This document shows positions 7,685 through 17,250 of a stretch of 41,015 bases of DNA, piece after piece. How positions within the stretch are numbered: position 1 is the first letter of the stretch; each line of letters opens with the position of its first letter. Origin of the DNA: an uncultured Alphaproteobacteria bacterium (lineage in GTDB: Bacteria > Pseudomonadota > Alphaproteobacteria > RF32 > CAG-239); assembly GCA_944391405.1 (NCBI GenBank), contig CALXTN010000013.1:1-41015 (forward strand), given 5' to 3'. The position numbers and the translations under genes are program-made. The notes under the pieces were generated by a model that was not told where the DNA came from, ran no database searches, and saw nothing but the letters and a program-made list of their open reading frames with translations.

Positions 7685-7707
7685 AATAACGTCAGCCAAT
7701 CAAAGAA

Positions 7708-10392
7708 TTAATAGTTTTTCAACAATTCTTCCATAGCCTTAACAAAACAAGAACCATTTTCCTTAGCAAAATCCATAATTGTCTTGCCATCAGAAGTTTT
7801 AACATCAAGTTTAGCTCCTGCCTTAAGCAAAATTTTAACTTTACCGATATCCCCCCCCTGAACAGCATACATCAATACCGATTTACCATTATTATCAACA
7901 GCGTTTAAATTAGCCTTTTTCTCTAATAACATCTGTAAAATCTGCGTATCAGCCAAAGGATTAGCAACAGCAAACATTAAAGCTGTACGTCCGTTATCAT
8001 CATTTTGATCAATACGTTGAACTTTTTCCAAAAGCTCAGCCACTAATAATTTTTCAACTCTAATATCATGATTATCAACCGCATACATCAAAGCCGTTTT
8101 TCCTGTATCATCAACAGCTTCAACATCAACAGCACGCCCTAAAAGTATATGAGCTTTAACCAACTGCGCATTTTTACCGCTAACAGCATACATTAAAGCA
8201 GTTTTTCCATCAGCATCACGCAAATTAATATCTCTTTGCGGAGCTGACTTAAGATACTGCATAACCGTAACCATATTAACACCGCCAACACCTTCAGCTG
8301 CGTACATCAAAACAGATTTACCCCTATTATCGCGAGCTTCAACATTAGCTCCTAAGGTAATAAAATCACGCACCATATCCGGCCGACCTTTATTAACCAA
8401 ATACATCAAAGCCGTACGCCCAAATCTGTCCTTAAAATTAATTTGCCAATATCCATGAATAGACTTCAAGATATCAATATTTCCGCCCTCAATAGCATAC
8501 ATAACAAAAGATTTACCTGTTTCTTTATCAAAGCTATTAAACAACATAAATGCATCACTTAAGACCTGAAAAAGTTGAAAATCACCTTTTTCAGCCGCAT
8601 AAAAAGCAGGAATTTTACCGTTTTCATCTCGAGCATAAATATCAGCTCCGGATTTAACTAACAAACGACAAACGTCAATATCGCCATTTTGAGCAGCATA
8701 AGCAATAGCGCTCATTCCATCATTATCAACTTTATTAACATCCACACCTGTTTGCAGAATTTTTTCAACCATTGGATAATTAGCATTATAAGCGGCATAC
8801 ATCAAAGGTGTTCTGCCATTATTATCAACACCGGCAAAGCTACTGCCTCTATCCAATAATTTTTCAGCAAATTCCGGAGAAGCAAACTCAGCGACATACA
8901 TCACAACACTTTTGCCCTCATAATCAACAGCTTTAACATCAGCCCCATGGCGCAATAAAAGTTGAACAACATCTTCATTACCACCTTGCAAAGCATACAT
9001 CAAAGGCGTTCTTCCCGCATTATCTTTTGCATTAACATTTAAGCCCTTCTCCAACAAGAAAGAAACAATTTTCTCATTACCGCCAAGAGCCGCATACATC
9101 AACAAATTAGCATTTGTATTATCCACCTTAAAGATATCAGCACCTTTAGCCACCACACGATTAAAATCCGCTTCAAGACCATTTTGAGCTAAAAGCATCA
9201 AAAGAGTTTCACCTTTATAACCAACTTCATTAACGTCCGGAAGTTTTGTCTCTATTTTTTCCAAATTTGCAGGATATTTTCTAGCATTTTTAACAGCCAT
9301 TGCGATAGGTGTATTTCCGTCAGCTTCCGCCATCCACAAATCCACATTCTGACCAACCAAAAAATCAACGGCGGTTTCATAACCATTTTGCAAAGCCAAC
9401 ATCAACATTGTCTGATTACGAACGGTTAACGCATTAGGATTCGGAGAGCATTGCGCCAAAGTCAAATAATCCTCATTACGTCCCTTTTTAAGCATAAGCT
9501 CCATTGTTTCAACAGAAACATGCGCCCCTTTATCGGTAAAGAGTTTAATAACGCCAGAAGTATCAACAACTTTATAAGTCACGTTATCTAAAACAATACC
9601 ATCACCATCTCTACGATATGTCAGAGCCTTTTGAAAAGCCTGATTAACATCGCCGGCATTTTTATCAATCAAATAAGCAATTGTATCCTTTGGTGCAACA
9701 AGAACGGCGTATGAAAGCAAATCGACATTATCAGCAACAATGGATTGCAAATTTTCAACCCCGTCACCCAAAGCTTTAACAATTTGCGGAGAAGCGGAAC
9801 GTACGTTTTGCACCAAAAAATATTCAGCCCCCTCAGCCCCTTTTTCCAACAACAAAGAAGCAATATCAGCCTGTCCGAGTGCCACTGCCTTTTTAAGCGG
9901 AGTAATCACGCGTGGATCTTTAAAATCAGGTAATTCATTAGGCATTTGCTTACCTTTAAATTGAAGAGTAGCGTTAACATTAGCGCCTTTATCAAGTAAA
10001 AACCGTACAATCTCCAAATTACCGCCATCAAGCGCTTTATCCAAAAACATCGGCTCTTTTAGAGTCATTTTAGAGGCGTTAGCAGTTTTTTCAAACAAAG
10101 AAAAAATTCCGGTAGCGGCAGCAGCCTCCACGGCAGACAAACCTGAATTATCTTTTCTATCCACATCAGCACCATGTTCAATAAGATATTGAGCAACAGC
10201 TTCATCTTTAGCTTGCACTGCTTTAACCAAAGGGAGAACACCACTTTTATCTGCCACATTCAATTCAGTTTCGCCGTTCCAATAATTCTGAAGAGTATCC
10301 GGTTTTCGGTCAGCAAATAAAAGCCAACCGGCCACGCCGACCACAGCCACACCGCCCAGAGCCGATCCGAGAAGCAAAGTTTTTTTATTCAT
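7708..10392 (-). CDS. Large membrane-anchored ankyrin-repeat protein
   Basis: An 894-residue protein with one N-terminal membrane segment (about residues 5-25, no lipobox), followed almost entirely by ankyrin repeats of about 33 residues. The anchor is preceded by NKK, so the repeat domain probably faces the periplasm (inference). Many repeats carry the word LMYA, as in GRTALMYA, GKTALMYA and GKSVLMYA. Repeats in the first 350 residues are more degenerate than the later ones. Ankyrin solenoids bind proteins; the partner is unknown. The ATG at 10392 is chosen because GGGAG lies 6 nt upstream, while the in-frame ATG at 10398 abuts it. The gene is followed by its own terminator. Confidence 0.9.
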   Translation of the reverse strand: MNKKTLLLGSALGGVAVVGVAGWLLFADRKPDTLQNYWNGETELNVADKSGVLPLVKAVQAKDEAVAQYLIEHGADVDRKDNSGLSAVEAAAATGIFSLFEKTANASKMTLKEPMFLDKALDGGNLEIVRFLLDKGANVNATLQFKGKQMPNELPDFKDPRVITPLKKAVALGQADIASLLLEKGAEGAEYFLVQNVRSASPQIVKALGDGVENLQSIVADNVDLLSYAVLVAPKDTIAYLIDKNAGDVNQAFQKALTYRRDGDGIVLDNVTYKVVDTSGVIKLFTDKGAHVSVETMELMLKKGRNEDYLTLAQCSPNPNALTVRNQTMLMLALQNGYETAVDFLVGQNVDLWMAEADGNTPIAMAVKNARKYPANLEKIETKLPDVNEVGYKGETLLMLLAQNGLEADFNRVVAKGADIFKVDNTNANLLMYAALGGNEKIVSFLLEKGLNVNAKDNAGRTPLMYALQGGNEDVVQLLLRHGADVKAVDYEGKSVVMYVAEFASPEFAEKLLDRGSSFAGVDNNGRTPLMYAAYNANYPMVEKILQTGVDVNKVDNDGMSAIAYAAQNGDIDVCRLLVKSGADIYARDENGKIPAFYAAEKGDFQLFQVLSDAFMLFNSFDKETGKSFVMYAIEGGNIDILKSIHGYWQINFKDRFGRTALMYLVNKGRPDMVRDFITLGANVEARDNRGKSVLMYAAEGVGGVNMVTVMQYLKSAPQRDINLRDADGKTALMYAVSGKNAQLVKAHILLGRAVDVEAVDDTGKTALMYAVDNHDIRVEKLLVAELLEKVQRIDQNDDNGRTALMFAVANPLADTQILQMLLEKKANLNAVDNNGKSVLMYAVQGGDIGKVKILLKAGAKLDVKTSDGKTIMDFAKENGSCFVKAMEELLKNY

Positions 10393-10500
10393 AGTCATCT
10401 CCCTCTAAATCAAAAAATTCATTTAAGCGCAGTTTAGAGCAACAAACAATATCGCTCAACCCTTTAGCACAACTTAATCACAGCCAATAAAGTCAGCAAG

Positions 10501-12126
10501 TTACTTCAATCCACACAAAAGAGCCGCAACTTTAACCCCGTCGGTTGCCGCACTGGTAATACCGCCGGCATATCCAGCTCCCTCGCCAATCGGATACACA
10601 CCATAAATATTGCTCATAAATGAGGCATCGCGAACCAACCGCACCGGAGAAGAAGAGCGACTTTCAACCGCAGTTAAAACCGCATCATCATCGGCAAAAC
10701 CATGTAATTTTTTATCCATCCGTCGAATTCCCTCTTGTAAAGACCGATAAATATCTTTCGGAAATAGTTTTCTAAAATCGGCAGGCTTAACCCCTGGTTG
10801 ATAAGAAGGTTGTACTTTACCCAAAGCAGATGTCGGTTTACCTTTTAAAAAATCCCCAACTTTCTGCACCGGTGCAAAATAGTTGCCCCCCCCAAGCACA
10901 AACGCCATTTTTTCAAGTTTTTCCTGAAATTCCATACCGGCGAGCGGATGAGTTGAACCAAAATCTTTTTCATCCACATTAACCAAAACGGCGGCATTAG
11001 CGTTTTCTTTATCTCGTGCAAATTCGCTCATACCGTTTGTGACCACATGCCCCTCAAGAGAAGTCGCCGCCACGACGCTCCCCCCAGGGCACATACAAAA
11101 AGTATAAACCCCTCGTCCATTATCAAGATGTTCGGCAAGTTTATAATCTGCCGCGCCCAGATAAGGAGAGTTGCAAAACTTCTGCCCATATTGCGCCAAG
11201 TTAATATCTTTTTGTTTATGTTCAATCCGCACACCGACAGCGAACGGTTTTTGTTGAATATTTATCCCACGTTCAAACAACATCTGAAACGTATCACGCG
11301 CCGAATGTCCGAGAGCCAAAATCAAAATATCGGTTTTAAGTTCATAAAAAGAGCCGTCCTTGCGTAAAACTTTAATCCCTTTAATGCGAGAAGTCTTTTC
11401 ACCATTATCAAGCGTCGTTTCCTGCAATAAAACATCGTCCATTTTTTCATTAAAACGATATTCTCCTCCAAGAGATATTATTTTGCGGCGAATATTTTGC
11501 ACCATTACAACCAAGTTATCGGTACCGATATGCGGTTTGGCAAGATAAAGGATTTCGGGAGGCGCGCCGGCGGCGGCAAATTCGTGCAAAACTTTTGCGG
11601 TGAACTTGTCTTTTTTAATACCGGTCATCAATTTTCCATCAGAAAACGTACCGGCTCCGCCCTCTCCGAATTGCACATTTGTTTGAGTGGAGAGTTTTCC
11701 GGTTTTCCAAAACGTATCCACAGCTTTCTGCCGTTCTGAAACCTCAGCGCCACGCTCCAAGACAATCGGTTTAAGCCCAGCTTCCGCCAAACAAAGCGCC
11801 GCCATCATTCCGGCGGGACCGGAACCGACCACCACCGGCCTTTGTAATTGCGCCAAAGCTGTTCCGCCCTCCTTAAAATCAAGTTTTTCCGCCGTAGGCA
11901 ATTTCATCAAATCTGAACTTTCCGCCAAATCTTTGTCGCACTCAAATTCCACGGCAAACACTTTGATTAGATGGGCTTTATTGCGAGCATCAATCGATTC
12001 TTTGACGACACGCATTTGTGAAACATCTTCCCCTTTCAAATGCGACAAAGAAAGAGTCTCTTTAATTGCATCTTGTACTATTGCGTTGATAGGAAGTTTA
12101 ATATTATTAAGCCGATAGAGAGGCAT
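10501..12126 (-). CDS. FAD-dependent dehydrogenase (COG2509-type)
   Basis: A 541-residue flavoprotein of the uncharacterised FAD-dependent dehydrogenase family. The FAD-binding Rossmann motif is VVVGSGPAGMMAALCLAEAG near residues 98-117, preceded by an N-terminal domain of about 95 residues typical of this family. Further family-like segments are NVQFGEGGAGTFSDGKL, GHSARDTF, CMCPGG and, at the C-terminus, YPIGEGAGYAGGITSAATDG, which resembles the FAD-contacting end of related oxidoreductases. The reaction is not known. The start at 12126 has only weak GGA upstream. The gene has no obvious operon partner. Confidence 0.88.
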   Translation of the reverse strand: MPLYRLNNIKLPINAIVQDAIKETLSLSHLKGEDVSQMRVVKESIDARNKAHLIKVFAVEFECDKDLAESSDLMKLPTAEKLDFKEGGTALAQLQRPVVVGSGPAGMMAALCLAEAGLKPIVLERGAEVSERQKAVDTFWKTGKLSTQTNVQFGEGGAGTFSDGKLMTGIKKDKFTAKVLHEFAAAGAPPEILYLAKPHIGTDNLVVMVQNIRRKIISLGGEYRFNEKMDDVLLQETTLDNGEKTSRIKGIKVLRKDGSFYELKTDILILALGHSARDTFQMLFERGINIQQKPFAVGVRIEHKQKDINLAQYGQKFCNSPYLGAADYKLAEHLDNGRGVYTFCMCPGGSVVAATSLEGHVVTNGMSEFARDKENANAAVLVNVDEKDFGSTHPLAGMEFQEKLEKMAFVLGGGNYFAPVQKVGDFLKGKPTSALGKVQPSYQPGVKPADFRKLFPKDIYRSLQEGIRRMDKKLHGFADDDAVLTAVESRSSSPVRLVRDASFMSNIYGVYPIGEGAGYAGGITSAATDGVKVAALLCGLK

Positions 12127-12212
12127 AAGCGTATCCGTCCATTAAAGATAAAAACAATTATCGACAAGATACGCTGTTTTCAAAAATTTTACAACAAAAA
12201 TCCGCACGATAA

Positions 12213-12530
12213 TTAGGCATCATCGTCATCATCATCGTCGTCTGATGAATTAAATAAAGAGATAACCCCTTTTTTATATATCCAAAGATTAATCATACCC
12301 AAAATCGTGCTAATCGCCCCAAAGACATAAAGGATATAATACCAATTAAGTTCGCCGGCTTGCATCAACATATCTTTAGCGTAAGAGCGAATAAAAAAGA
12401 TAGCGACACAAGTAATAGCAAACGAAACAATGTAAGCACTAGTCCAAATTTTCTTTTGCGCCCGTTTCGGAAGCATCATTTTTGTGAGGATATACATAAA
12501 CACCAAGGTAATAAACAAATAAATTTCCAT
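12213..12530 (-). CDS. Small membrane protein with poly-Asp tail
   Basis: A 105-residue protein with three predicted membrane segments (about 2-20, 29-48 and 62-82) and a C-terminal tail ending SS followed by eight Asp and Ala. The ATG at 12530 has GGAGG 5 nt upstream, which excludes the longer frame from 12566. The family is not recognised. The acidic tail may be cytoplasmic and could bind cations or a basic partner; this is speculation. Confidence 0.75.
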   Translation of the reverse strand: MEIYLFITLVFMYILTKMMLPKRAQKKIWTSAYIVSFAITCVAIFFIRSYAKDMLMQAGELNWYYILYVFGAISTILGMINLWIYKKGVISLFNSSDDDDDDDDA

Positions 12531-12734
12531 ACCAACCTCCATAAGTTTTGGTACAGATATAAGCATTTATCGGCTGATTTAAACCCGACACCCCATCAAA
12601 AAAGCATTGCCAAGTCAAAAAAAGCACAAACTCTCAACACAGAAACATCTTGCGACTAGAGCACACCCAAACCACCAACGCCCCTTTGCCGAGTCAAAAA
12701 ATCTCCGCATTAAGCACACACAAGTATATAAGAT

Positions 12735-13685
12735 TTACGCGCGAAAATCCAAATTCCAATCAGCGTAGCGAGCCGGATCATCGCCCCAATTTTCCCGCAC
12801 TTTAACAAACAAAAACAGATGAATTCGGTCTTCAAGCAAGTCTTCAAGTTCACGACGAGCGGATTGCCCGATTTTTTTAATCATCGCCCCACCGCGCCCC
12901 AGAACAATTTGTTTTTGGCTATCACGTTCCACATAAATCGTCATTTCGGCACGCACGGAATTATCCTCGCGTCTTTCCCAAAGTTCGGGCTCTACCGTAA
13001 GGGCGTACGGCAACTCTTGTCTGAGATAAAGAAATAATTTTTCACGCACAATTTCCGCCGCCAAAAGTTTCAGCGGTAAATCAGACATCTGCTCTTCCGG
13101 ATAAAACCATGGGCTTACCGGCAGATGGTCCGCCAAATATTGATAAAAATCATCCGTCCCTTTGCCATCCATTGCCGAAATCATAAACGTTTCTTTGAAC
13201 GGATACGCCTCATTGAGTTCCGCGCAAAGTTTCAACAATTTTTCTTCATTAACAAGGTCGATTTTATTAAGCACCAAAACGGCGTCGATATGATTTTCGG
13301 AAAGTTTTTGAATAATGGCTTTAGTTTCGTCATCAAATCCCCGCTTGGCATCCACCACCAAAACCGTCATATCAGCGTCGCTCACTCCACCCCAAGCGGA
13401 AGCGACCATCGCACGATCAAGCCGACGTTTGGGCTTAAAAATCCCCGGCGTGTCTAAAAAGATAATTTGTGAATTTCCCCAAATTCCGATACCTTTAACC
13501 GTGGTGCGCGTCGTCTGCGCTTTTGGAGAAACAATACTAACCTTAGAGCCGACAAAGTTATTGGTAATAGTGGATTTTCCTGCGTTTGGCGCACCAAGCA
13601 ACGCCACAAAACCGCAACGTGTCGGAGCATCCATATCTTCAACATTTACCTCATTAACCATCATATTTTGTTTATTCTCAGTCAT
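12735..13685 (-). CDS. era: GTPase Era
   Basis: Era is the essential GTPase that binds 16S rRNA and assists 30S maturation. This 316-residue protein has the G1 motif GAPNAGKST (31-39), DTPG, NKID and the SAMDGKG segment. At the C-terminus is a KH domain with VLGRGGAMIKKIGQ. The N-terminus carries about 20 extra residues relative to compact Era proteins. The ATG at 13685 overlaps the rnc stop in ATGACTGA, so translation is coupled to rnc, a common rnc-era arrangement. No clear terminator is seen downstream. Confidence 0.97.
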   Translation of the reverse strand: MTENKQNMMVNEVNVEDMDAPTRCGFVALLGAPNAGKSTITNNFVGSKVSIVSPKAQTTRTTVKGIGIWGNSQIIFLDTPGIFKPKRRLDRAMVASAWGGVSDADMTVLVVDAKRGFDDETKAIIQKLSENHIDAVLVLNKIDLVNEEKLLKLCAELNEAYPFKETFMISAMDGKGTDDFYQYLADHLPVSPWFYPEEQMSDLPLKLLAAEIVREKLFLYLRQELPYALTVEPELWERREDNSVRAEMTIYVERDSQKQIVLGRGGAMIKKIGQSARRELEDLLEDRIHLFLFVKVRENWGDDPARYADWNLDFRA

Positions 13686-14343
13686 CGGCAACACCCAAAA
13701 TTTCCAACATTTTATGCGCAGCCTCTTGTTCGGCTAATTTTTTGCTTTTTCCAAGTCCAATTGCGCTCTGCCCATTATCAAAAGAAACCTCGACCTGAAA
13801 CATCGGCTCATGCTCAGAGCCTGTTTTTTTCAACATCCGATAGAGCGGCGGATTAAGATTAAAATGATGGGCTTCTTCCTGCAATTTGGTTTTAAAATCT
13901 TTATGCGGACGAGATTTCCGATCAATCAGTGGCGTCCAATGCTGCCGAATAAAATCTTGAGCCACGGTCATATCCCCGCTATCAAGATAAATCGCCGCAA
14001 TCAACGCTTCCCCGACATCGCAAAGCACGTTCAAACTATCTCGCACATCAACATTTGCCGCAACAATAGCCCGCTCAACGCCAAGTTCACGCACAACCTC
14101 CGCCACAGCATCTTTACAAACGAGCCCGACAAAGCGTTGTGAAAGGTTGCCCTCGGGTTCGTTCGGAAACGTGCGACAAAGCATTTCAGCCACTGTCACG
14201 CCTAAAATTCTATCGCCCAAAAACTCCAATCGCTCATAATTTTCATGAATATCGGCAGTAAAGCTTGAATGAGTCAAAGCCTGCTGTAAGAGTTTGGGAT
14301 TATGAAAAGTGTACCCTAATTTTTTTTCAATTTTTTGTATCAT
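13678..14343 (-). CDS. rnc: Ribonuclease III
   Basis: RNase III cleaves double-stranded RNA in rRNA processing and RNA decay. The 221-residue protein has the signature ERLEFLGDRIL (37-47), with catalytic acidic residues there and in GEALIAAIYLD. A C-terminal double-stranded RNA-binding domain ends in KKLAEQEAAHKMLEIL. The first codon is ATG at 14343; a TTG directly before it is in frame. No strong Shine-Dalgarno is visible. The stop overlaps the start of era. A promoter of the window's TTGCA type lies upstream. Confidence 0.97.
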   Translation of the reverse strand: MIQKIEKKLGYTFHNPKLLQQALTHSSFTADIHENYERLEFLGDRILGVTVAEMLCRTFPNEPEGNLSQRFVGLVCKDAVAEVVRELGVERAIVAANVDVRDSLNVLCDVGEALIAAIYLDSGDMTVAQDFIRQHWTPLIDRKSRPHKDFKTKLQEEAHHFNLNPPLYRMLKKTGSEHEPMFQVEVSFDNGQSAIGLGKSKKLAEQEAAHKMLEILGVADD

Positions 14344-14382
14344 CAATTTCGCTCAAAAGATTTCATTTACACGATTACCCCT

Positions 14383-14411
14383 AAAATACGCCAAAATCTG
14401 CGGAAATGCAA
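14383..14411 (-). promoter_or_regulatory. Predicted promoter of rnc-era
   Basis: TTGCAT (14406-14411), within TGCTTGCA, and TATTTT (14383-14388) are 17 bp apart on the minus strand. Confidence 0.45.
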
Positions 14412-14514
14412 GCAATTTTTTCCCCTTTATCGCCACACCTCACGCCTAGTTATAACACATCTTTGCCACACAGTTATCCCCTCCCTCACACATGCACATT
14501 TTAGACAAAAACTA

Positions 14515-14543
14515 TTGCAATCCCCTTCAAATCATGCTACACT
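14515..14543 (+). promoter_or_regulatory. Predicted promoter of the orphan gene at 14590
   Basis: TTGCAA (14515-14520) and TACACT (14538-14543) are 17 bp apart, and the -10 region reads GCTACACT. The -10 ends 47 nt before the ATG. Confidence 0.6.
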
Positions 14544-14589
14544 AAAAGGTGACAAATTATATTTATTAACAATAATTTTTTTTACTATT

Positions 14590-15354
14590 ATGGAAATGAT
14601 TTCTTATATTGAAAAAGCAACCGGTGTCAATAACCTGTCTGAAAGACCTTGGGCAGAAGTGGTTAACAACGTAATCTTGCCTAAATTGGCAGGAAGGGCT
14701 GAGTACCGCAGTAGAATTTATCCCGAATTTATGAAATTTTTGGCCCTCTATGCCGATACAGTGTGCCGAAAAGACAACTATCTGGGAGAAATTTTACTGG
14801 AAATCGCCATGCAACGCATCAGCAACGGTGCTGTCCTGCATGAAGATGACAAGACACCAACCTTTGAGGCTCTCCCAGAAGCCTATCGTGAATACGCCTC
14901 ACAAAACTATTGTTTAGGCGGAGAACCGGGGTTAATGGGTGAAGAAGAGTACGCATTTATCATGCAAGCTCTGCCTGTATGCCTAAAACACGAAAAGTTG
15001 TTCAATCATGCGCTGGCTATCGCGTTCGGCATCTTGAAGCACCTAACCCCCGAGGGCGAAGTTGCTGACGGCTATATGTTCGGTACAACCTGCTTCAAAC
15101 CCGACGGCAAAGCGCTATATGAAGCAGCATTAAGCTGGGTAATCAGCTATGCAACCTGGGACGAACTGTTCCGCCACTTTGCACAACCTGAGCAGTGGCA
15201 GAAGCACAAAAAATGGTTCAAGCAAGAAATTGAATGCAAGAACCTAACGTGGAAACAGTTCTTTGAAGCAACCCAAGCGGCCGGTACGGGCTTTTTCGCA
15301 AAACGCTGGCGCAACCGCGCTCGCATCAAAAAGGAAATTAAGAGTGCTGCATAA
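14590..15354 (+). CDS. Orphan soluble protein, unknown function
   Basis: A 254-residue protein starting MEMISYIEKATGVNN, which I do not recognise. It has no signal peptide or membrane segment, appears mainly alpha-helical, and ends in a strongly basic tail (KRWRNRARIKKEIK). A longer frame reaches back to 14335, but the predicted promoter at 14515-14543 makes the ATG at 14590 the likely start. There is no Shine-Dalgarno; the leader is AU-rich. The gene is on the opposite strand to its neighbours and lies between rnc-era and lepB, which are usually adjacent in Proteobacteria, so it may be an insertion. It has its own terminator. Confidence 0.7.
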   Translation: MEMISYIEKATGVNNLSERPWAEVVNNVILPKLAGRAEYRSRIYPEFMKFLALYADTVCRKDNYLGEILLEIAMQRISNGAVLHEDDKTPTFEALPEAYREYASQNYCLGGEPGLMGEEEYAFIMQALPVCLKHEKLFNHALAIAFGILKHLTPEGEVADGYMFGTTCFKPDGKALYEAALSWVISYATWDELFRHFAQPEQWQKHKKWFKQEIECKNLTWKQFFEATQAAGTGFFAKRWRNRARIKKEIKSAA

Positions 15355-15372
15355 GCCTCAAATTTCCACAAC

Positions 15373-15408
15373 AAAAAAGGCTCTCTCGTAAAGAGAAAGC
15401 CTTTTTTT
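15373..15408 (+). terminator. Terminator of the 14590 gene
   Basis: AAAAAAGGCTCTCT and AGAGAAAGCCTTTTTTT form the stem around CGTAA. It is nearly the same sequence as the four terminators in the repeat-gene array at 22957-27485. Confidence 0.9.
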
Positions 15409-15535
15409 ATGAATCAATTGCAAACTTACAATGAATTTCATACATTTGCACCACCAACCCCAACTTTTTCCCGATATAAAAAAAGGCGTTGCGCAACCCA
15501 CACAACACCCATAGTCTTTCATCATCAAAAACCGA

Positions 15536-16288
15536 TTATTTAATTTTATTAAACAATCTTTCCCAACGAATAGCCATAATCCAACTGAGAGGATTATACC
15601 AAACCACTCTGTCATCATGAGAATAAAATAAAAATCTTGCCTTTCCTTCAATATTATCCAGAGGAACAAATCCGACATCTTTACGAGAGTCATTAGAATT
15701 ATCGCGATTATCCCCCATCATAAAGTAATTTTTTTCAGGAACAACAAATTCAATTGTATTATCGGTAGCCTTGTCGTCAGAAGCTTCCAAAATACGATGT
15801 TTGCGACCATTAGGAAGCGTTTCCACATATTCTGTATAAGTTGTAGGCAAAATAGTATATTCGTCAATCACATACTTACCGACTTCTTCTCTTGGTGCCA
15901 TTTCACCATTAATAAAAAGACGTCCATTTCTCATCTGCACGGTATCCCCCGGCAAACCAATAACTCGCTTGATATAATCGGTTTTATTATCCCCTGGATA
16001 TTTAAAAACTACCACATCACCTCGTTCAGGCAAATCTTGCCAAATCCGCCCCTCAAACGCCGGTTTGCCAAACGGAAACGAATAACGCGAATACCCGTAA
16101 GTATATTTAGAAACAAACAAGAAGTCACCAATTTCAAGTGTTGGATACATTGAACCTGATGGAATTTTAAACGGCTCAAACAAAAAAGTACGGATACATC
16201 CGGCAATAGCAATTGCATAAATAACCGTTCTAAAAGTTTCCCCCCAAGACTCTTCCTTTTTCTTTTCTTCAATATTTTCCATAATCAT
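15536..16288 (-). CDS. lepB: Signal peptidase I
   Basis: Signal peptidase I, which removes signal peptides at the periplasmic face of the inner membrane. The 250-residue protein has one N-terminal membrane segment (about 20-37), the box PSGSMYPT with nucleophile S46, and YIKRVIGLPGD with general base K107. MGDNRDNSNDSR lies near the C-terminus. Two in-frame ATGs (16288 and 16282) are both usable; AGAG is 7 nt before the first. A minus-strand hairpin with a T-run (about 15485-15505) may terminate it. Confidence 0.97.
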   Translation of the reverse strand: MIMENIEEKKKEESWGETFRTVIYAIAIAGCIRTFLFEPFKIPSGSMYPTLEIGDFLFVSKYTYGYSRYSFPFGKPAFEGRIWQDLPERGDVVVFKYPGDNKTDYIKRVIGLPGDTVQMRNGRLFINGEMAPREEVGKYVIDEYTILPTTYTEYVETLPNGRKHRILEASDDKATDNTIEFVVPEKNYFMMGDNRDNSNDSRKDVGFVPLDNIEGKARFLFYSHDDRVVWYNPLSWIMAIRWERLFNKIK

Positions 16289-16321
16289 CTCAAATCTCTA
16301 CATATATCCCAAACTCAAGCC

Positions 16322-16350
16322 AGAATAAGCACTAAATTTAATAAATGCAA
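16322..16350 (-). promoter_or_regulatory. Predicted promoter of lepB
   Basis: TTGCAT (16345-16350), within TGCTTGCA, and TATTCT (16322-16327) are 17 bp apart on the minus strand. Confidence 0.45.
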
Positions 16351-16367
16351 GCAAAAATTCCAACCTA

Positions 16368-16406
16368 TAAAAAAGAAGAAGTCTTAGCTTATGAAAAGAC
16401 TTCTTC
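16368..16406 (-). terminator. Terminator of the lytic transglycosylase gene
   Basis: GAAGAAGTCTT pairs with AAGACTTCTTC around a 10-nt loop on the minus strand, followed by six T. Confidence 0.9.
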
Positions 16407-16435
16407 ACCCATAAATTTACAAAAGAAACAAACGC

Positions 16436-17077
16436 TTAAAACAACTGAGCCTGCTCACCGTCTTCACGCACATATTGTGCATAATGTTTCTCCAAACGAT
16501 TTTTATAATTAGTCCCTTTTCTCAAATTACGAGAGTGGTAATGCATAGCGGTCTTAGTCCAATTCTGCTTATTACGTTTATAGAGTTTACGCAAGAATTG
16601 AGCGCTGTAAGTTACATTTTTTTCTGGATCAAAAGCTTCTTCAAGATTAGCAAAAGCCTCACCATGATATTTCAGATTTATCTGCATACAACCGACATCA
16701 ATATTGGTAATACCCCGTTGTTGCATATCTTTGACCGCGGCAATAGCCTCTTCTTTAGACTTAAAATATTTACCTTTACCGTTAGCATGTACAGTCCAAG
16801 GCCAAGCAACGCGCCGCCCTGCCTGAGCATTCCAACGACCGCTTTCAACAGAAGCTATAGTTTGCAAAAGATTAGTTTTAATTTGATAATTTTTTTCCAC
16901 TTTATCAACAGCAATCTGACAAAGCTCAAAGACTCTCGGCTGATGTAATTTAGCCGCCTCAAGCTCTTGCTGTTCTTTCAATAAATCTGCTGTGGAAAAA
17001 TTATATGCTTCATAAGCTCTGGTTGGTGTGGTAATGAAACTAATCAAGACCAACAGGAATAAGATGCTTTTTAGCAC
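16436..17077 (-). CDS. Periplasmic lytic transglycosylase (SLT domain)
   Basis: A 213-residue exported protein with a signal peptide (about residues 1-21, ending at TRAYEA without a lipobox) and an SLT/lysozyme-like domain. Probable catalytic Glu lies in ASVESGRW near residue 78. DVGCMQIN (about 127-134) matches the SLT motif in which GLMQI is usual; here the Leu is replaced by Cys. The enzyme would cleave peptidoglycan glycan strands. The domain resembles the small SLT proteins found with secretion or conjugation systems, but no such genes are near. The start is GTG at 17077 with GAGGA 10 nt upstream. Confidence 0.85.
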   Translation of the reverse strand: MLKSILFLLVLISFITTPTRAYEAYNFSTADLLKEQQELEAAKLHQPRVFELCQIAVDKVEKNYQIKTNLLQTIASVESGRWNAQAGRRVAWPWTVHANGKGKYFKSKEEAIAAVKDMQQRGITNIDVGCMQINLKYHGEAFANLEEAFDPEKNVTYSAQFLRKLYKRNKQNWTKTAMHYHSRNLRKGTNYKNRLEKHYAQYVREDGEQAQLF

Positions 17078-17250
17078 GATAAAAAAATCCTCAAAACCGT
17101 CTTAAGGGCAAAGGGCATCCCTGTCTTTAAACTTTCAGCCCGGTTAGCGTTAAAAAACGACTATCCCCCAACACGGGTAAATTAACAAAGTGTCGGAAGA
17201 AAAAAGTCAAATTCCGACATCGCACAAGAGGAATAGATATCACATTTTTT

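Noticed and set aside
7462..7686. 74-residue minus-strand frame between fabI and the ankyrin gene
   Set aside because: It begins inside the ankyrin terminator, has no ribosome site and no recognisable features.
14335..14589. Longer N-terminus for the orphan at 14590
   Set aside because: A promoter lies inside it, and the extra sequence overlaps the rnc 5' region without protein-like character.
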